Part shown: positions 7,855-16,084 of the stretch, in pieces
How positions within the stretch are numbered: position 1 is the first letter of the stretch
Layout of the letters: the number at the start of each line of letters is the position of its first letter
Assembly: GCA_036498265.1 (NCBI GenBank)
Contig: DASYFT010000006.1
Coordinates: 1 to 64,000, forward strand
From: Palsa-744 sp036498265
Lineage (GTDB): Bacteria; Actinomycetota; Thermoleophilia; Solirubrobacterales; Solirubrobacteraceae
Direction of reading: 5' to 3'
DNA length: 64,000 nt
Translations under genes and position numbers: made by a program
Notes under the pieces: generated by a model
What the model saw: only the letters and a program-made list of their open reading frames with translations
Told to the model about the DNA's origin: nothing
Databases searched by the model: none

Positions 7855-7982
7855 TGAGAATACTGAGGGACCGCCCGGCTGTCAAGCCACTGCTTGAATT
7901 GTTTGCGCCTCTCCGCACTCCCGCGCCCGCGCGGCGCGAAGGCCCAGCCACGCTTCGGTTCGCCGGCTCGCCGGCTCGCCGG

Positions 7983-8630
7983 TCAGCCGGTGCTCGTGCC
8001 GCGGAAGATCCCCGCGAGCAGCGGGACGAGCTGTCGGTCGATGCGCTTCTCCGATTCGTTCCTGAACCCCGCGCCGACGGGCGCCAGCACCAGCCAGTTC
8101 AGGAGCCCCGCCACACAGCGCGTGCGAAAGATCAGATCCCGGTCCTTGGCATCGGGGACGTTCGGCTTGACCAATCGCACCACATCGCGACGAATCCGGT
8201 CGAATCTCGCATCGAACCGCTCCCAGCCCTGGGGAGGATCGATTCCAGCCTGCGCCACGATGCGCATGACGGCCAGGTCGCGTCCACCGACAGCCATCGC
8301 GTGCACCATGGGCCGCGCAAACGCCGTTGCGACCTCCTCGAGCGTCGACTCGGGGCCAAGCGCACCGACGGCGTCCTCCTGGGAGTCCAGATACCGCTCC
8401 AGCGCCTGCTCGATGGCCTCCTCGCACAGCGATCTCAGTGAGCCGAAGTGGTAGCTCACCGCCGCCACGTTCGCCCCCGCGGCATCCGTGAGGGCACGCA
8501 GCGTCACTCCGTCCTCGCCACGCTCGGCAAGCAGGTCCAGCGCCGCATCCATCAGTCGCGCCCGCGTCCTCTGGCCGGCCTCGCGACGTTGATCCGCTTT
8601 CGCCGCCGGCATCGCAAGGTATTCAAGCAT
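7983..8630 (-). CDS. TetR/AcrR-family regulator with the CAAGCGCTTG regulon
   Basis: A 215-residue protein. The TetR HTH is at about residues 22-66 (RARLMDAALDLLAERGEDGVTLRALTDAAGANVAAVSYHFGS), followed by a helical ligand domain that contains the FDRIRRDVVRLV and CVAGLLNWLV segments of the TetR_C-33-like group. ATG 8630 is chosen because TATCTT (8644-8639, minus strand) precedes it by exactly 8 nt, a leaderless layout. The in-frame ATG at 8612 is the alternative. Palindromes flank and include this start, and the same core lies before the downstream extended-SDR gene. The pair forms an autoregulated unit, with the YCII gene divergent. Confidence 0.85.
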   Translation of the reverse strand: MLEYLAMPAAKADQRREAGQRTRARLMDAALDLLAERGEDGVTLRALTDAAGANVAAVSYHFGSLRSLCEEAIEQALERYLDSQEDAVGALGPESTLEEVATAFARPMVHAMAVGGRDLAVMRIVAQAGIDPPQGWERFDARFDRIRRDVVRLVKPNVPDAKDRDLIFRTRCVAGLLNWLVLAPVGAGFRNESEKRIDRQLVPLLAGIFRGTSTG

Positions 8631-8661
8631 GCGCTTGAAAGATATTCAAGCAAGCGCTTGC
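8622..8661. promoter_or_regulatory. Twin TetR operators at the TetR promoter
   Basis: Site A is TTCAAGC-ATGC-GCTTGAA (8622-8639), which covers the TetR start codon and the expected transcription start. Site B is the perfect palindrome GCAAGCGCTTGC (8650-8661), which lies in the -35/-10 spacer of the TetR promoter. An extra half site TTCAAGC lies at 8645-8651. Occupancy of both sites would shut off the TetR gene and might affect the divergent YCII gene. Confidence 0.6.
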
Positions 8662-8805
8662 CTTCTCGTCGGCCCGGCTCGTCCCTGGTCCCCGTCCCCT
8701 TCAGCTCGCTCACAGGCAGGCCCATCACGCTGGAGGTCGGCGAGGCTGTCGATTTCCGCGCTCGCCGTTCGTCTACTACCCGACCACCCCGACAAGGAGG
8801 ACCCC

Positions 8806-9165
8806 ATGAGGTACGTGCTGCTGATCCACCAGGGCGACGCGCCCACGCCGCGGACGCCGGAGGCCTGGGCCGCGCTGCCCGAGGACGAGCGCAACGCCGT
8901 GTCCACGGACTACCGGGCGATCAACGAGACCGCCGGCGTCAGCCCGGGATTGGGTCTCGACTCCCCCGAGAACGCCAAGACCGTACGGGTTCAGAACGGA
9001 CAGACGCTGGCCACCGACGGGCCGTTCGCCGAGACCAAGGAGGCCATCGCCGGGTACCTCATCTTCGAGGCCGACGACATCGATTCCGCGGTGGCACTCG
9101 CCGCGCGGATCCCTGCGGCCCGCATGGGCGGCGCGGTCGAGGTGCGCCCCGTGATGGAGTGGTGA
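8806..9165 (+). CDS. YCII-related (DGPF-type) small protein
   Basis: A 119-residue protein of the YCII/DGPF family. It shows the usual opening MRYVLLIHQGD, the central TDGPFAETKE motif and a closing VEVRPVMEW. Members share a ferredoxin-like fold and often sit beside ECF sigma-factor or stress genes; no enzymatic role is established. AAGGAGG (8794-8800) lies 5 nt before the ATG, which fixes the start. It is divergent from the TetR gene, with operator B 145 bp upstream, so it may belong to the TetR regulon. No sigma-factor gene follows here, unlike in many genomes. Confidence 0.82.
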   Translation: MRYVLLIHQGDAPTPRTPEAWAALPEDERNAVSTDYRAINETAGVSPGLGLDSPENAKTVRVQNGQTLATDGPFAETKEAIAGYLIFEADDIDSAVALAARIPAARMGGAVEVRPVMEW

Positions 9166-9246
9166 GAGTGTCCTCAATCGGCGTCGCCAACCGACGGCTT
9201 TGGCAGACTGCGGCGGACGCGCCCGGCCGACCGGCGCGCCCTTCGC

Positions 9247-10527
9247 ATGGCGGACCGAGCAAACGAGATCCCTTCGAGCGACCTTCAGGCACGCGAGCGA
9301 GCCGCGCGGAGGGCCGTCGCGCGGCGTGAGCGCCGGCACAGGCGCCGCCGGGCCGGTGCCGCCGGCGTCGTCGCGATCCTGATCGCCGTCGTCGTCCTGG
9401 TGGTCGCACTCGGCGACTCGCACAACCGATCGCCCACAGGTGGCACCGGCACCCAGTCCAGCCGGACGCAACCGAAGAAGAAGGTCGTCGTGCCGGGCGG
9501 CCCGCTGGCGCCGGCGGCCTTCGGTGGCTTGGCCGCTCTCTGGGCGCCGCAGAACGTGGTCGGCGCCCAGCCCGGAACCGCGGCAGCCTACTCGGCCGCC
9601 TCGACCCGGCCGGGCCTTCCCGGCTACCTCATGATCGCCGACCGCGGCAACAACCGCATACTCGTCGTCGATCCGCAGAAGCGGATCGTGTTCCGCTACC
9701 CCGAACCGGGCGACCACGGCAAGCTCTTCTACGACGACGACACGTTCATCGAGCCGGGCGGCGCGTCGATCATCTCCAACGAGGAGGACAACCACGCGAT
9801 CGTGCAGGTCAACCTCGCGGATCGCAGCCAGACGGTGCTCTTCGGGCACCCTGGACTGTCCGGCGCCGACTCCACCCACGTCAAAGAACCCGATGACGCC
9901 TACATGCTCCCCGACGGCACCTTCACCGTCGCCGACGCGGCCAACTGCCGCATCCTGTTCGTGCGCGGCCACGCGATAGTCCGCAGCTACGGTCACGCCG
10001 CGATCTGCCGCCACGATCCGCCCCGGTACTTCAACCAGGTCAACGGCGACACGCCCGTCCCGGGCGGTGGCGTGATGGTGAGCGAGATCGAAGGCAACTG
10101 GATCGACGAAATCGGCCCCGAAGGAAGGCTGTTGTGGTCGATCCGCGCGCCCGTCAGCTACCCCTCGGACCCGCAGCCGCTTCCCGGCGGCCGAATTCTG
10201 GTGGCCGACTACGCGAGCCCGGGCCACGCGCTGATCATGAACCGGCGAGGACGGATCCTCTGGCGCTTCGGGCGTCCGGAAGGACGCCGCAAAATGGACC
10301 ACCCCTCGCTCGCCATGCCGCTGCCGAACGGCGACGTGGCGGTCAACGACGACTACCGGCACCGCGTCATCATCGTCAACCCGCGCACCAACAGGATCGT
10401 GTGGCAGTACGGGCACACCGACCAGCCGGGCACCAGCGCCGGTTACCTCAACACGCCCGACGGGATGGACTTCATCCCCGCCGCGGCTGACGGCTCGCCC
10501 GACTACGCGGCGGTGGTGCACCCATAG
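9247..10527 (+). CDS. Membrane-anchored NHL/PQQ-like beta-propeller protein
   Basis: A 426-residue protein. It has a highly basic cytoplasmic N-terminus (RRERRHRRRRAG), one transmembrane helix at about residues 38-56, a Thr/Ser/Gly linker, and then a propeller outside the cell. The repeat core is ADRGNNRILVVD, VADAANCRILFV, ADYASPGHALIMN and NDDYRHRVIIVNP, as in NHL and arylsulfotransferase-like propellers. No catalytic residues are evident; a binding or scaffold role is likely. A second protein with the same anchor design follows 13 bp downstream, so the two are probably co-expressed. There is no clear ribosome-binding site. Confidence 0.7.
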   Translation: MADRANEIPSSDLQARERAARRAVARRERRHRRRRAGAAGVVAILIAVVVLVVALGDSHNRSPTGGTGTQSSRTQPKKKVVVPGGPLAPAAFGGLAALWAPQNVVGAQPGTAAAYSAASTRPGLPGYLMIADRGNNRILVVDPQKRIVFRYPEPGDHGKLFYDDDTFIEPGGASIISNEEDNHAIVQVNLADRSQTVLFGHPGLSGADSTHVKEPDDAYMLPDGTFTVADAANCRILFVRGHAIVRSYGHAAICRHDPPRYFNQVNGDTPVPGGGVMVSEIEGNWIDEIGPEGRLLWSIRAPVSYPSDPQPLPGGRILVADYASPGHALIMNRRGRILWRFGRPEGRRKMDHPSLAMPLPNGDVAVNDDYRHRVIIVNPRTNRIVWQYGHTDQPGTSAGYLNTPDGMDFIPAAADGSPDYAAVVHP

Positions 10528-10540
10528 CCGCAGCCGGCTC

Positions 10541-11605
10541 GTGAGCTCGCCGCCCGCCGGACGGCAGACCGAGCGCGGGCTGTCGCGCGAGCGCGCCATC
10601 CGCCGCCGCCGCGGCGGCGCGGGTCTCGGCCTCCTCGTCCTGGTGGTGCTGCTCGTCGCACTGCTGTCCGGCGGCGGGTCCGGCCATGGAACTCGCGCTG
10701 GCGCCGGGAGCAGACCAACATCGAGCGCCCGATCCACGCCGGCCGCGGTGCACGTGCTCGTGAGCGCGGCCGGCACGCTGCCCACGGCGATCCAGGACGC
10801 CGCCGCAGCCCCGGACGGGCGTGGCGGCGCGCTCCTGCTCGGCGGCCTCGATGCGGCCGAATCGTCGGTGGCCGACGTGTTGCGCCTCGAAGCTGGGAAA
10901 GCAAACCGGATCGGCGAACTGCCGACCGCCCTGCACGACGCCTGCGCCGGCTCCCTCGCGTCCGGCGTCTATCTCTTCGGCGGTGGCCAGAGCGCATCCT
11001 TCTCGCAGGTCTACGCCATAGACGCCGCCGGCGCGGCGACCGCGAGCGGCTCGCTGCCGACGCCGGCCTCCGACGTCGCGTGCGCCACCGTCGGGAACGT
11101 CATCTACGTCGTCGGCGGCTACACCGGGCAGGAACCGCTGCGGACCATCCTCGCCTGGCAGCCCGGCGGCGCGCAGCGCGTCGCCGGCACGCTGCCGAAG
11201 CCGCTGCGCTATGCCGCCGTCGGCCAGTTGGGCGGCAAGGTCATAATCGCCGGCGGCACCAGCGGCGAACAGGCCAGCCGCGCCATCTACAGCTTCGACC
11301 CCGCGAGCGGCGGCGTGCGCCAGATCGGGCTGCTGCCCGCGGCGCTCACGCACGCGGCCGGCCTCCCGCTCGCCGGGAGCCTGCTGGTGATCGGCGGCCG
11401 CGGCTCGGCCACAGCGAGCGGCACCCAGACCGCGAGCATCCTCGCCGTCTCCCCCACCGGGATCGTCAGCAGCGCCGGCCGGCTGCCGCGGCCGGCCTCC
11501 GACATCGCGGCCGTGCAGAGCGGCGGACACCTCCTCCTCGCCGGCGGCCAGGATGCCGAAGGGGCGCCGCAGAGCTCGATCCTCGAGCTGTCCGCGTCGC
11601 CCTGA
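10541..11605 (+). CDS. Membrane-anchored kelch-type beta-propeller protein
   Basis: A 354-residue protein with a basic N-terminus (RRRRGGAG), one transmembrane helix at about residues 28-45 and a Gly/Ser/Thr-rich linker. Five or six kelch-like repeats follow, recognised by paired Gly and hydrophobic runs (ALLLGGLD, VYLFGGGQ, IYVVGGYT, VIIAGGTS, LLVIGGRG, LLLAGGQD). This predicts an extracytoplasmic six-bladed propeller. The start is GTG. It forms a pair with the NHL-like gene 13 bp upstream and is convergent with the decarboxylase gene. The function is unknown. Confidence 0.72.
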   Translation: MSSPPAGRQTERGLSRERAIRRRRGGAGLGLLVLVVLLVALLSGGGSGHGTRAGAGSRPTSSARSTPAAVHVLVSAAGTLPTAIQDAAAAPDGRGGALLLGGLDAAESSVADVLRLEAGKANRIGELPTALHDACAGSLASGVYLFGGGQSASFSQVYAIDAAGAATASGSLPTPASDVACATVGNVIYVVGGYTGQEPLRTILAWQPGGAQRVAGTLPKPLRYAAVGQLGGKVIIAGGTSGEQASRAIYSFDPASGGVRQIGLLPAALTHAAGLPLAGSLLVIGGRGSATASGTQTASILAVSPTGIVSSAGRLPRPASDIAAVQSGGHLLLAGGQDAEGAPQSSILELSASP

Positions 11606-11613
11606 CCCGGCGG

Positions 11614-11638
11614 TGACCCTCGGCGGCGGCCGAGGTCA
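11614..11638. terminator. Hairpin between convergent genes
   Basis: TGACCCTCGG (11614-11623) pairs with CCGAGGTCA (11630-11638) with one bulged C around a 6-nt loop. The right arm contains the decarboxylase stop codon. There is no T tract, so this is a stem-type terminator at best. Confidence 0.4.
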
Positions 11639-13129
11639 GCCCGAGCGTGCGAGCGACTCGACGACCACGCGCACCGTCCGCAGCAGGCGGTCGCTGGCGC
11701 CGCGGACGCTGCCGCCAGCCGCCAGCGTGCGCTGGACGAAGGCGAGCGTCTCGGCGCTCAGGCGCTCCCCCGGCAGCACGTTCGGGATCCCGGGGGGATA
11801 GGTCGCCAGCGACTCCGCCGCGATCCTCCCCACCGCCTCCGTCGCGGGGACGACCTCCTGCGCGCCGAGGTAGGCCTCGCGCGGGGTCATCGCAAGCTCT
11901 CCCCACGGCGGCGGCGCAGCGAAGCTCGTCCGCCGGCCTCCGGGATCCAACCCCACACGCTCGACCGCCTCGCGCAGCGCCTGCACGAGACGCGCGGCCT
12001 CGGGCGCTCCCCGCTCGGCCATTCCGAACACGGCCACGAGCACGTTCTCGGCGTAAAGCTCCAGGTTGATGTCGCCGACCTCGCGCAGCAGCGGCGCGAG
12101 CTCGTAGCCGCTGGCGGCGATGCCGCGCACGTCGACGGCGAGCCGCAGGGGATCGTAGGCGTGCACGCCCGGCCGCCCGGCCAGCCGCTCGTCGAGCACG
12201 TCGAGCCCCTCGATGGCGCGGATCTGCTCACGTGCGCTCGCCAGCGCCGCGATCGTCTCCGAGAGCAGCTCGCGACCGTGCACGGCCGCCTGGCGCCGCG
12301 CCGCGTCGAGTGAGGCGCACAGCAGCGCGCTGGGGCTGGTCGACTCCGTCAACGTGACCGCGCGGTCGACGGCGTCCTCGGCGATCCGTCCCTCGGCGCC
12401 GTGGCCGAGATGCAGCATCGCCGACTGCGTGAGGCTGCCGACGATCTTGTGCGTGCTCGAGATCACGAGATCCGCGCCCGCTGCCAGCGCATGCTCGGGC
12501 AGCTCCTCGTGGAACGCCAGGTGGGCGCCCCACGCCTCGTCGACGATCAGCGGGACGCCGCGCTCGTGGGCCACGCTCGCCAGCGTCCTCACGTCGGCGG
12601 AGGCCCCGAAGTAGGTGGGCGTCACGACCCACGCGCCGACGGCGCCGGGCGTGGCGGTCAGCGCCGTCTCGAGTGTCTCCGGCGTCAGGCAGTGGGCGAT
12701 CCCCAGCTCGGGGTCGATCTCCGGGGCGGCGAACGTCGGCCGCAGGCCGGACAGGATCAGCGCGTCGATCACGCTCGAGTGGGCGTTGCGCTGGACGACC
12801 ACCTCGCGTCCCTGGTGCGCAAGTGCCAGGCCGGCGGCGAGGTTGCCCTGGGAGGCGCCGTTGACCGTGAACCACGCGCGCTTCGCGCCCCACGCCTCCG
12901 CGGCCAGCCGCTGTGCCTGCTCGAACGGGGTCGGGTCGCCGCCCAGGTCGATGCCGTAGGTCAGCGCCGGTATGTCGAGGGCCAGCGCCCGCTCGCCGAG
13001 CGCCTCGAGCAGGCCCGGGTCCGCGCCGGGGCCGCCCTTGTGGCCCGGTACGTGCAGCCGGGCGGGGTTCCTCGACGCGTACTCGAGCAGCGCGTCCAGG
13101 TACGGGGTCTGCTGCTGGCGCGGGTCCAT
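11636..13129 (-). CDS. PLP-dependent Orn/Lys/Arg decarboxylase
   Basis: A 497-residue fold-I PLP enzyme of the bacterial basic-amino-acid decarboxylase family (SpeA/Cad/YaaO type). It shows LHVPGHKGG near residue 25, VNGASQGN near residue 90, the PLP-phenol/base region DEAWGAHLAFH near 198 and the Schiff-base lysine in SSTHKIVGS at Lys228. The short form lacks the N-terminal wing domain of E. coli CadA/SpeC. It makes a polyamine or its precursor (agmatine, cadaverine or putrescine), and the substrate cannot be set from the sequence. It lies 12 bp after potC in the transporter operon, which supports a polyamine role. Confidence 0.88.
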   Translation of the reverse strand: MDPRQQQTPYLDALLEYASRNPARLHVPGHKGGPGADPGLLEALGERALALDIPALTYGIDLGGDPTPFEQAQRLAAEAWGAKRAWFTVNGASQGNLAAGLALAHQGREVVVQRNAHSSVIDALILSGLRPTFAAPEIDPELGIAHCLTPETLETALTATPGAVGAWVVTPTYFGASADVRTLASVAHERGVPLIVDEAWGAHLAFHEELPEHALAAGADLVISSTHKIVGSLTQSAMLHLGHGAEGRIAEDAVDRAVTLTESTSPSALLCASLDAARRQAAVHGRELLSETIAALASAREQIRAIEGLDVLDERLAGRPGVHAYDPLRLAVDVRGIAASGYELAPLLREVGDINLELYAENVLVAVFGMAERGAPEAARLVQALREAVERVGLDPGGRRTSFAAPPPWGELAMTPREAYLGAQEVVPATEAVGRIAAESLATYPPGIPNVLPGERLSAETLAFVQRTLAAGGSVRGASDRLLRTVRVVVESLARSG

Positions 13130-13141
13130 ACGCGTCCAGGG

Positions 13142-14011
13142 TCAGGGAGCCCCGCCGGCCCCCACGACGGACGCCGGGCCGGGCGCCGGGCCGGGCGCCG
13201 GCGCGCCCCTCCCGGACCTCAGCACACCGGTGTCGCGCGTCAGCCGCTGGGCGAGCGCCACGGGGATCAGGCTGAGCAGGATCACGAACAGCACCACCAC
13301 GTTGACCTGCGGCAGGTTCTGGCCGTTGCGGATGTGCGCGAAGATCCAGATCGGGAGCGTGTTCTGCGCGCCTGCGGTGAAGGTCGTGACGACGATCTCA
13401 TCGAACGACAGCGCGAACGCCAGCAGGCCGCCGGCGACGAGCGCGGTCGCGATCATCGGCAGGGTCACGTAGCGGAACGTCTGCCAGCCGTCCGCACCCA
13501 GGTCCATCGATGCCTCCATCAGCGAGGACTGCGTGCGCCGCAGCCGCGCGAGCACGTTGTTGTAGACGGTCACGATGCAGAACGTCGCATGGCCGATCAC
13601 AATCGTGAGCAGCGAGAAGGTCAGGCTGTTGAAGCTGATGAAGGAGTTCAGCGCCATGCCCGTGATGATCCCCGGCAGCGCGATCGGGAGCACGAGCACC
13701 AGCGAGACGGCTTCGCGCCCGAAGAACCGGAAGCGGTCGACGGCGAACGCCGCCATCGTCCCCAGCAGCATCGCGACCCCCGTCGCCAGCAGGCCGGCAC
13801 GCAGCGACAGCGACAGCGCCTGGCGGACTTCGGTGTTGTGCCACGTCGAGGAGAACCAGCGCGTGGAGAGACCCGGCAGCGGCCAGCTCTGCACGTTCGA
13901 GGGGTTGAACGCGTACAGCATGATGATCACGATCGGGAAGAACAGGAACAGCATGATCAGCGCCGCCCATACGGCGAACGCCACCCGGCTCCAGCGACTC
14001 GACCCGATCAC
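13142..14011 (-). CDS. potC: Polyamine ABC transporter permease, PotC-like
   Basis: A 289-residue inner-membrane permease with about six transmembrane helices. It carries the ABC EAA loop (SLMEASMDLGADGWQTFRYVTLP) that docks on the ATPase. ALPGIITGMAL and ALSFDEIVVTTFTAG are typical of the PotC half of spermidine/putrescine importers. The C-terminus ends in a Gly/Ala/Pro-rich tail. Its start overlaps the potB stop by ATGA, so the two permeases are translationally coupled. It precedes the decarboxylase by 12 bp. Confidence 0.88.
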   Translation of the reverse strand: MIGSSRWSRVAFAVWAALIMLFLFFPIVIIMLYAFNPSNVQSWPLPGLSTRWFSSTWHNTEVRQALSLSLRAGLLATGVAMLLGTMAAFAVDRFRFFGREAVSLVLVLPIALPGIITGMALNSFISFNSLTFSLLTIVIGHATFCIVTVYNNVLARLRRTQSSLMEASMDLGADGWQTFRYVTLPMIATALVAGGLLAFALSFDEIVVTTFTAGAQNTLPIWIFAHIRNGQNLPQVNVVVLFVILLSLIPVALAQRLTRDTGVLRSGRGAPAPGPAPGPASVVGAGGAP

Positions 14012-14892
14012 AGCGCCTGGAACGCTCCCAGCCGGCGAGCGACCAGCAGGTAGATGCCCATGATCACCAGCGGCACCGTCGCGAACGCCGCGGCGAACGG
14101 GACGTTGTTGGAGATGCCCACTTCCTGGTAGACGACGTTGCCGATGAAGGTGGAGCCGGCGCCGCCGACGAGCGTCGGGGTTATGAAGTCACCCAGCGTG
14201 AGCGAGAAGGTGAAGATCGAGCCGGCCACGATCCCCGGCAGGATCAACGGCAGCAGCACCGAGCGGAAGCTTCGCCAGCTGCGCGCCCCCAGGTCTGCCG
14301 AGGCCTCGATCAGCGAGTCCGGGACGCGTTCGATGGCCGCCCAGACTGGCAGGATCATGAACGGCAGCCAGATGTAGCTGAACACGATCCACATCGCCCA
14401 GTTGGAGTAGCCGATGTTCACCGACCCGAGGCCGATGTTGTCGAGGAACCAGTTGAGGATGCCGTCTTTGGCGAGGATCAAACGCCACGCGAACACGCGA
14501 ACGAGGTAGCTGGACCACAGCGGTATGAGCACGGCGACGAACAGGACCGCCTGCAGCCTCCTCGGCGCAATGCGGGCCGCGAAGAAGGCGAACGGCACCG
14601 CCAGCACGATGTCGGTGACGGTCACCGCCGCCGCGATGCCGACCGTGCGCAATGCGATCGTCCGGTAAGCCGGGACTTTGATCAGGGTTTCGAAGTTGGT
14701 CAGCGTCCAGCTGTGGACCACCTTGCCGCTGAAGGAGTCCACGCTCCAGAACGCCGAGAGGAAGAGCAGGAACAGGGCGCCCAGGTAGATCAGGACGAAC
14801 CACGCCGTGGGGCCAGACAGCAGCAGGCCGGCCCGCAGCCACGGCCGGCGGAACAGTGCCGCCGACGCGCGGGTGCGGGCCGAGCCGTTCAC
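14008..14892 (-). CDS. potB: Polyamine ABC transporter permease, PotB-like
   Basis: A 294-residue permease with about six transmembrane helices. Features of the PotB half are FLLFLSAFWSVDSFSG in the first periplasmic loop, LIPLWSSYLVRVFAWRLIL, and the EAA loop LIEASADLGARSWRSFRSVLLP. It would pair with the PotC-like protein to form the channel through which periplasmic-binding-protein cargo enters. It lies 34 bp downstream of the binding-protein gene and overlaps potC by 4 bp. Confidence 0.88.
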   Translation of the reverse strand: MNGSARTRASAALFRRPWLRAGLLLSGPTAWFVLIYLGALFLLFLSAFWSVDSFSGKVVHSWTLTNFETLIKVPAYRTIALRTVGIAAAVTVTDIVLAVPFAFFAARIAPRRLQAVLFVAVLIPLWSSYLVRVFAWRLILAKDGILNWFLDNIGLGSVNIGYSNWAMWIVFSYIWLPFMILPVWAAIERVPDSLIEASADLGARSWRSFRSVLLPLILPGIVAGSIFTFSLTLGDFITPTLVGGAGSTFIGNVVYQEVGISNNVPFAAAFATVPLVIMGIYLLVARRLGAFQAL

Positions 14893-14926
14893 AGCTATGC
14901 GAGCCGCCCGGCCGCCGCGCTGCCGG

Positions 14927-16084
14927 CTAGGCGGTTATTTCCGTCCACTTCCTCTGCCAGGCGCTGTAGTCGGTGCAGTTGTTGTTTCCGTTCCCGCAGT
15001 TTTTCACCGGGGTCTTCCAGAACTTGATGCTTTCGAAATAGGCGCTGGGCGCGTTGGCGTGGTACTTCGAGCAGGAACCCGCCTTGATCTTTTCCATGAA
15101 CGGGCACGCCTTCGTGTTGGCCGGGGTCTCGCCGAAGGAGATCGCCTGTTCGGCTTGCACCTTCGGGGCCGACACCCAGTTCACCCATTTGTAGGCGCAG
15201 TTCGGATGTTTCGCGTGAGCAGCCAGCATCCAGGTGTCCGCCCAGCCTGTCGCCCCCTGGCTGGGGATCAGTTCCCCCACCGGCACCTTGTCCGCCTGGA
15301 GGTTGTTCGTCTGCAGCGGCCACGCGGCGCCGACCACGGCGTCTCCGTTCTTGAACAGTTCGACCTCGTCGGCCGCGGCCGTCCAGTACTTCTTCACCAG
15401 CGGCCGCTGCTGTTTGAGCAGGGCCACCGCGGCGTTCAGCTGCGGTTCGGTGAGCTCGTACGGGTCGGTGATCCCGAGGCTCGGCTGCGCCTTGGACAGG
15501 TAGAGAGCTGCGTCGGCGATCTGGATCGGGTTGGCCGGCACCGTGACCGCTCCTTTGTACTTCGGGCTGTAGATCGCTTCCCAGCTCGTCGGCGCGGGTT
15601 TCACCTTGGAGCTGTTGTAGAGCAGCACGTTGGGGCCCCACTGCAGCGAGATGCCGTAGTGGACGCCGCCCACGGTGTTGTGCGACGGAGACTGGAGCTG
15701 CGGGATGAAGTTCTTCCATTCCGGAACCAGGTTCACGTTCATCGCGGCCACGTTGCCGCCGCTGATCAGCCGCAGGCTGGCATCGCCCGACGCCGAGACC
15801 ATGTCATAGGTGCTGCCGCCGCCCTGTCGCATGAGGGTGACCATTTCGTCGGATGAGCCCGCGTACTTGGCGTGCACCTGGCAGCCTGTCGACGCTTCGA
15901 ACGGCTTCACCCATTCGGGCTGGGCATAGCCTTCCCACGCGACGAGGTTCAGCTGTCCCTCGCCGGCTCCGATCTTCGTCGGGAGGTTGGCGGTTTTCGA
16001 GCTGCTCGAGCCGCACGCGCTCACGCCGATCGTCATCACGCCCAACACGGCCGCCAAAGCCCAATCGGTCCTCGCGAGTCTCAT
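14927..16084 (-). CDS. potD: Polyamine-type substrate-binding lipoprotein, PotD-like
   Basis: A 385-residue extracellular solute-binding protein. The N-terminal signal ends in a lipobox VSAC with the lipid-anchored Cys at residue 24, followed by a GSSSSK linker. LNLVAWEGYAQPEW is the usual PotD first strand, and YDMVSASGDASLRL and ISLQWGPNVLLYN are family segments. Four Cys residues near the C-terminus (CAYKW, ACPF, SCSK, NCGN...NCTD) suggest disulfides. It binds a polyamine or a related cation; the precise ligand is not readable. The start overlaps the ATPase stop by ATGA. Confidence 0.87.
   Translation of the reverse strand: MRLARTDWALAAVLGVMTIGVSACGSSSSKTANLPTKIGAGEGQLNLVAWEGYAQPEWVKPFEASTGCQVHAKYAGSSDEMVTLMRQGGGSTYDMVSASGDASLRLISGGNVAAMNVNLVPEWKNFIPQLQSPSHNTVGGVHYGISLQWGPNVLLYNSSKVKPAPTSWEAIYSPKYKGAVTVPANPIQIADAALYLSKAQPSLGITDPYELTEPQLNAAVALLKQQRPLVKKYWTAAADEVELFKNGDAVVGAAWPLQTNNLQADKVPVGELIPSQGATGWADTWMLAAHAKHPNCAYKWVNWVSAPKVQAEQAISFGETPANTKACPFMEKIKAGSCSKYHANAPSAYFESIKFWKTPVKNCGNGNNNCTDYSAWQRKWTEITA

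Noticed and set aside
8776..10785. Minus-strand open frame of 669 codons
   Set aside because: It is antisense to the YCII, NHL-like and kelch genes, which have clear motifs; the translation is low-complexity and without a domain.
12401..14053. Plus-strand open frame of 550 codons
   Set aside because: It is antisense to the decarboxylase and PotC genes, with His/Arg/Gln-rich sequence typical of a reverse-strand shadow.
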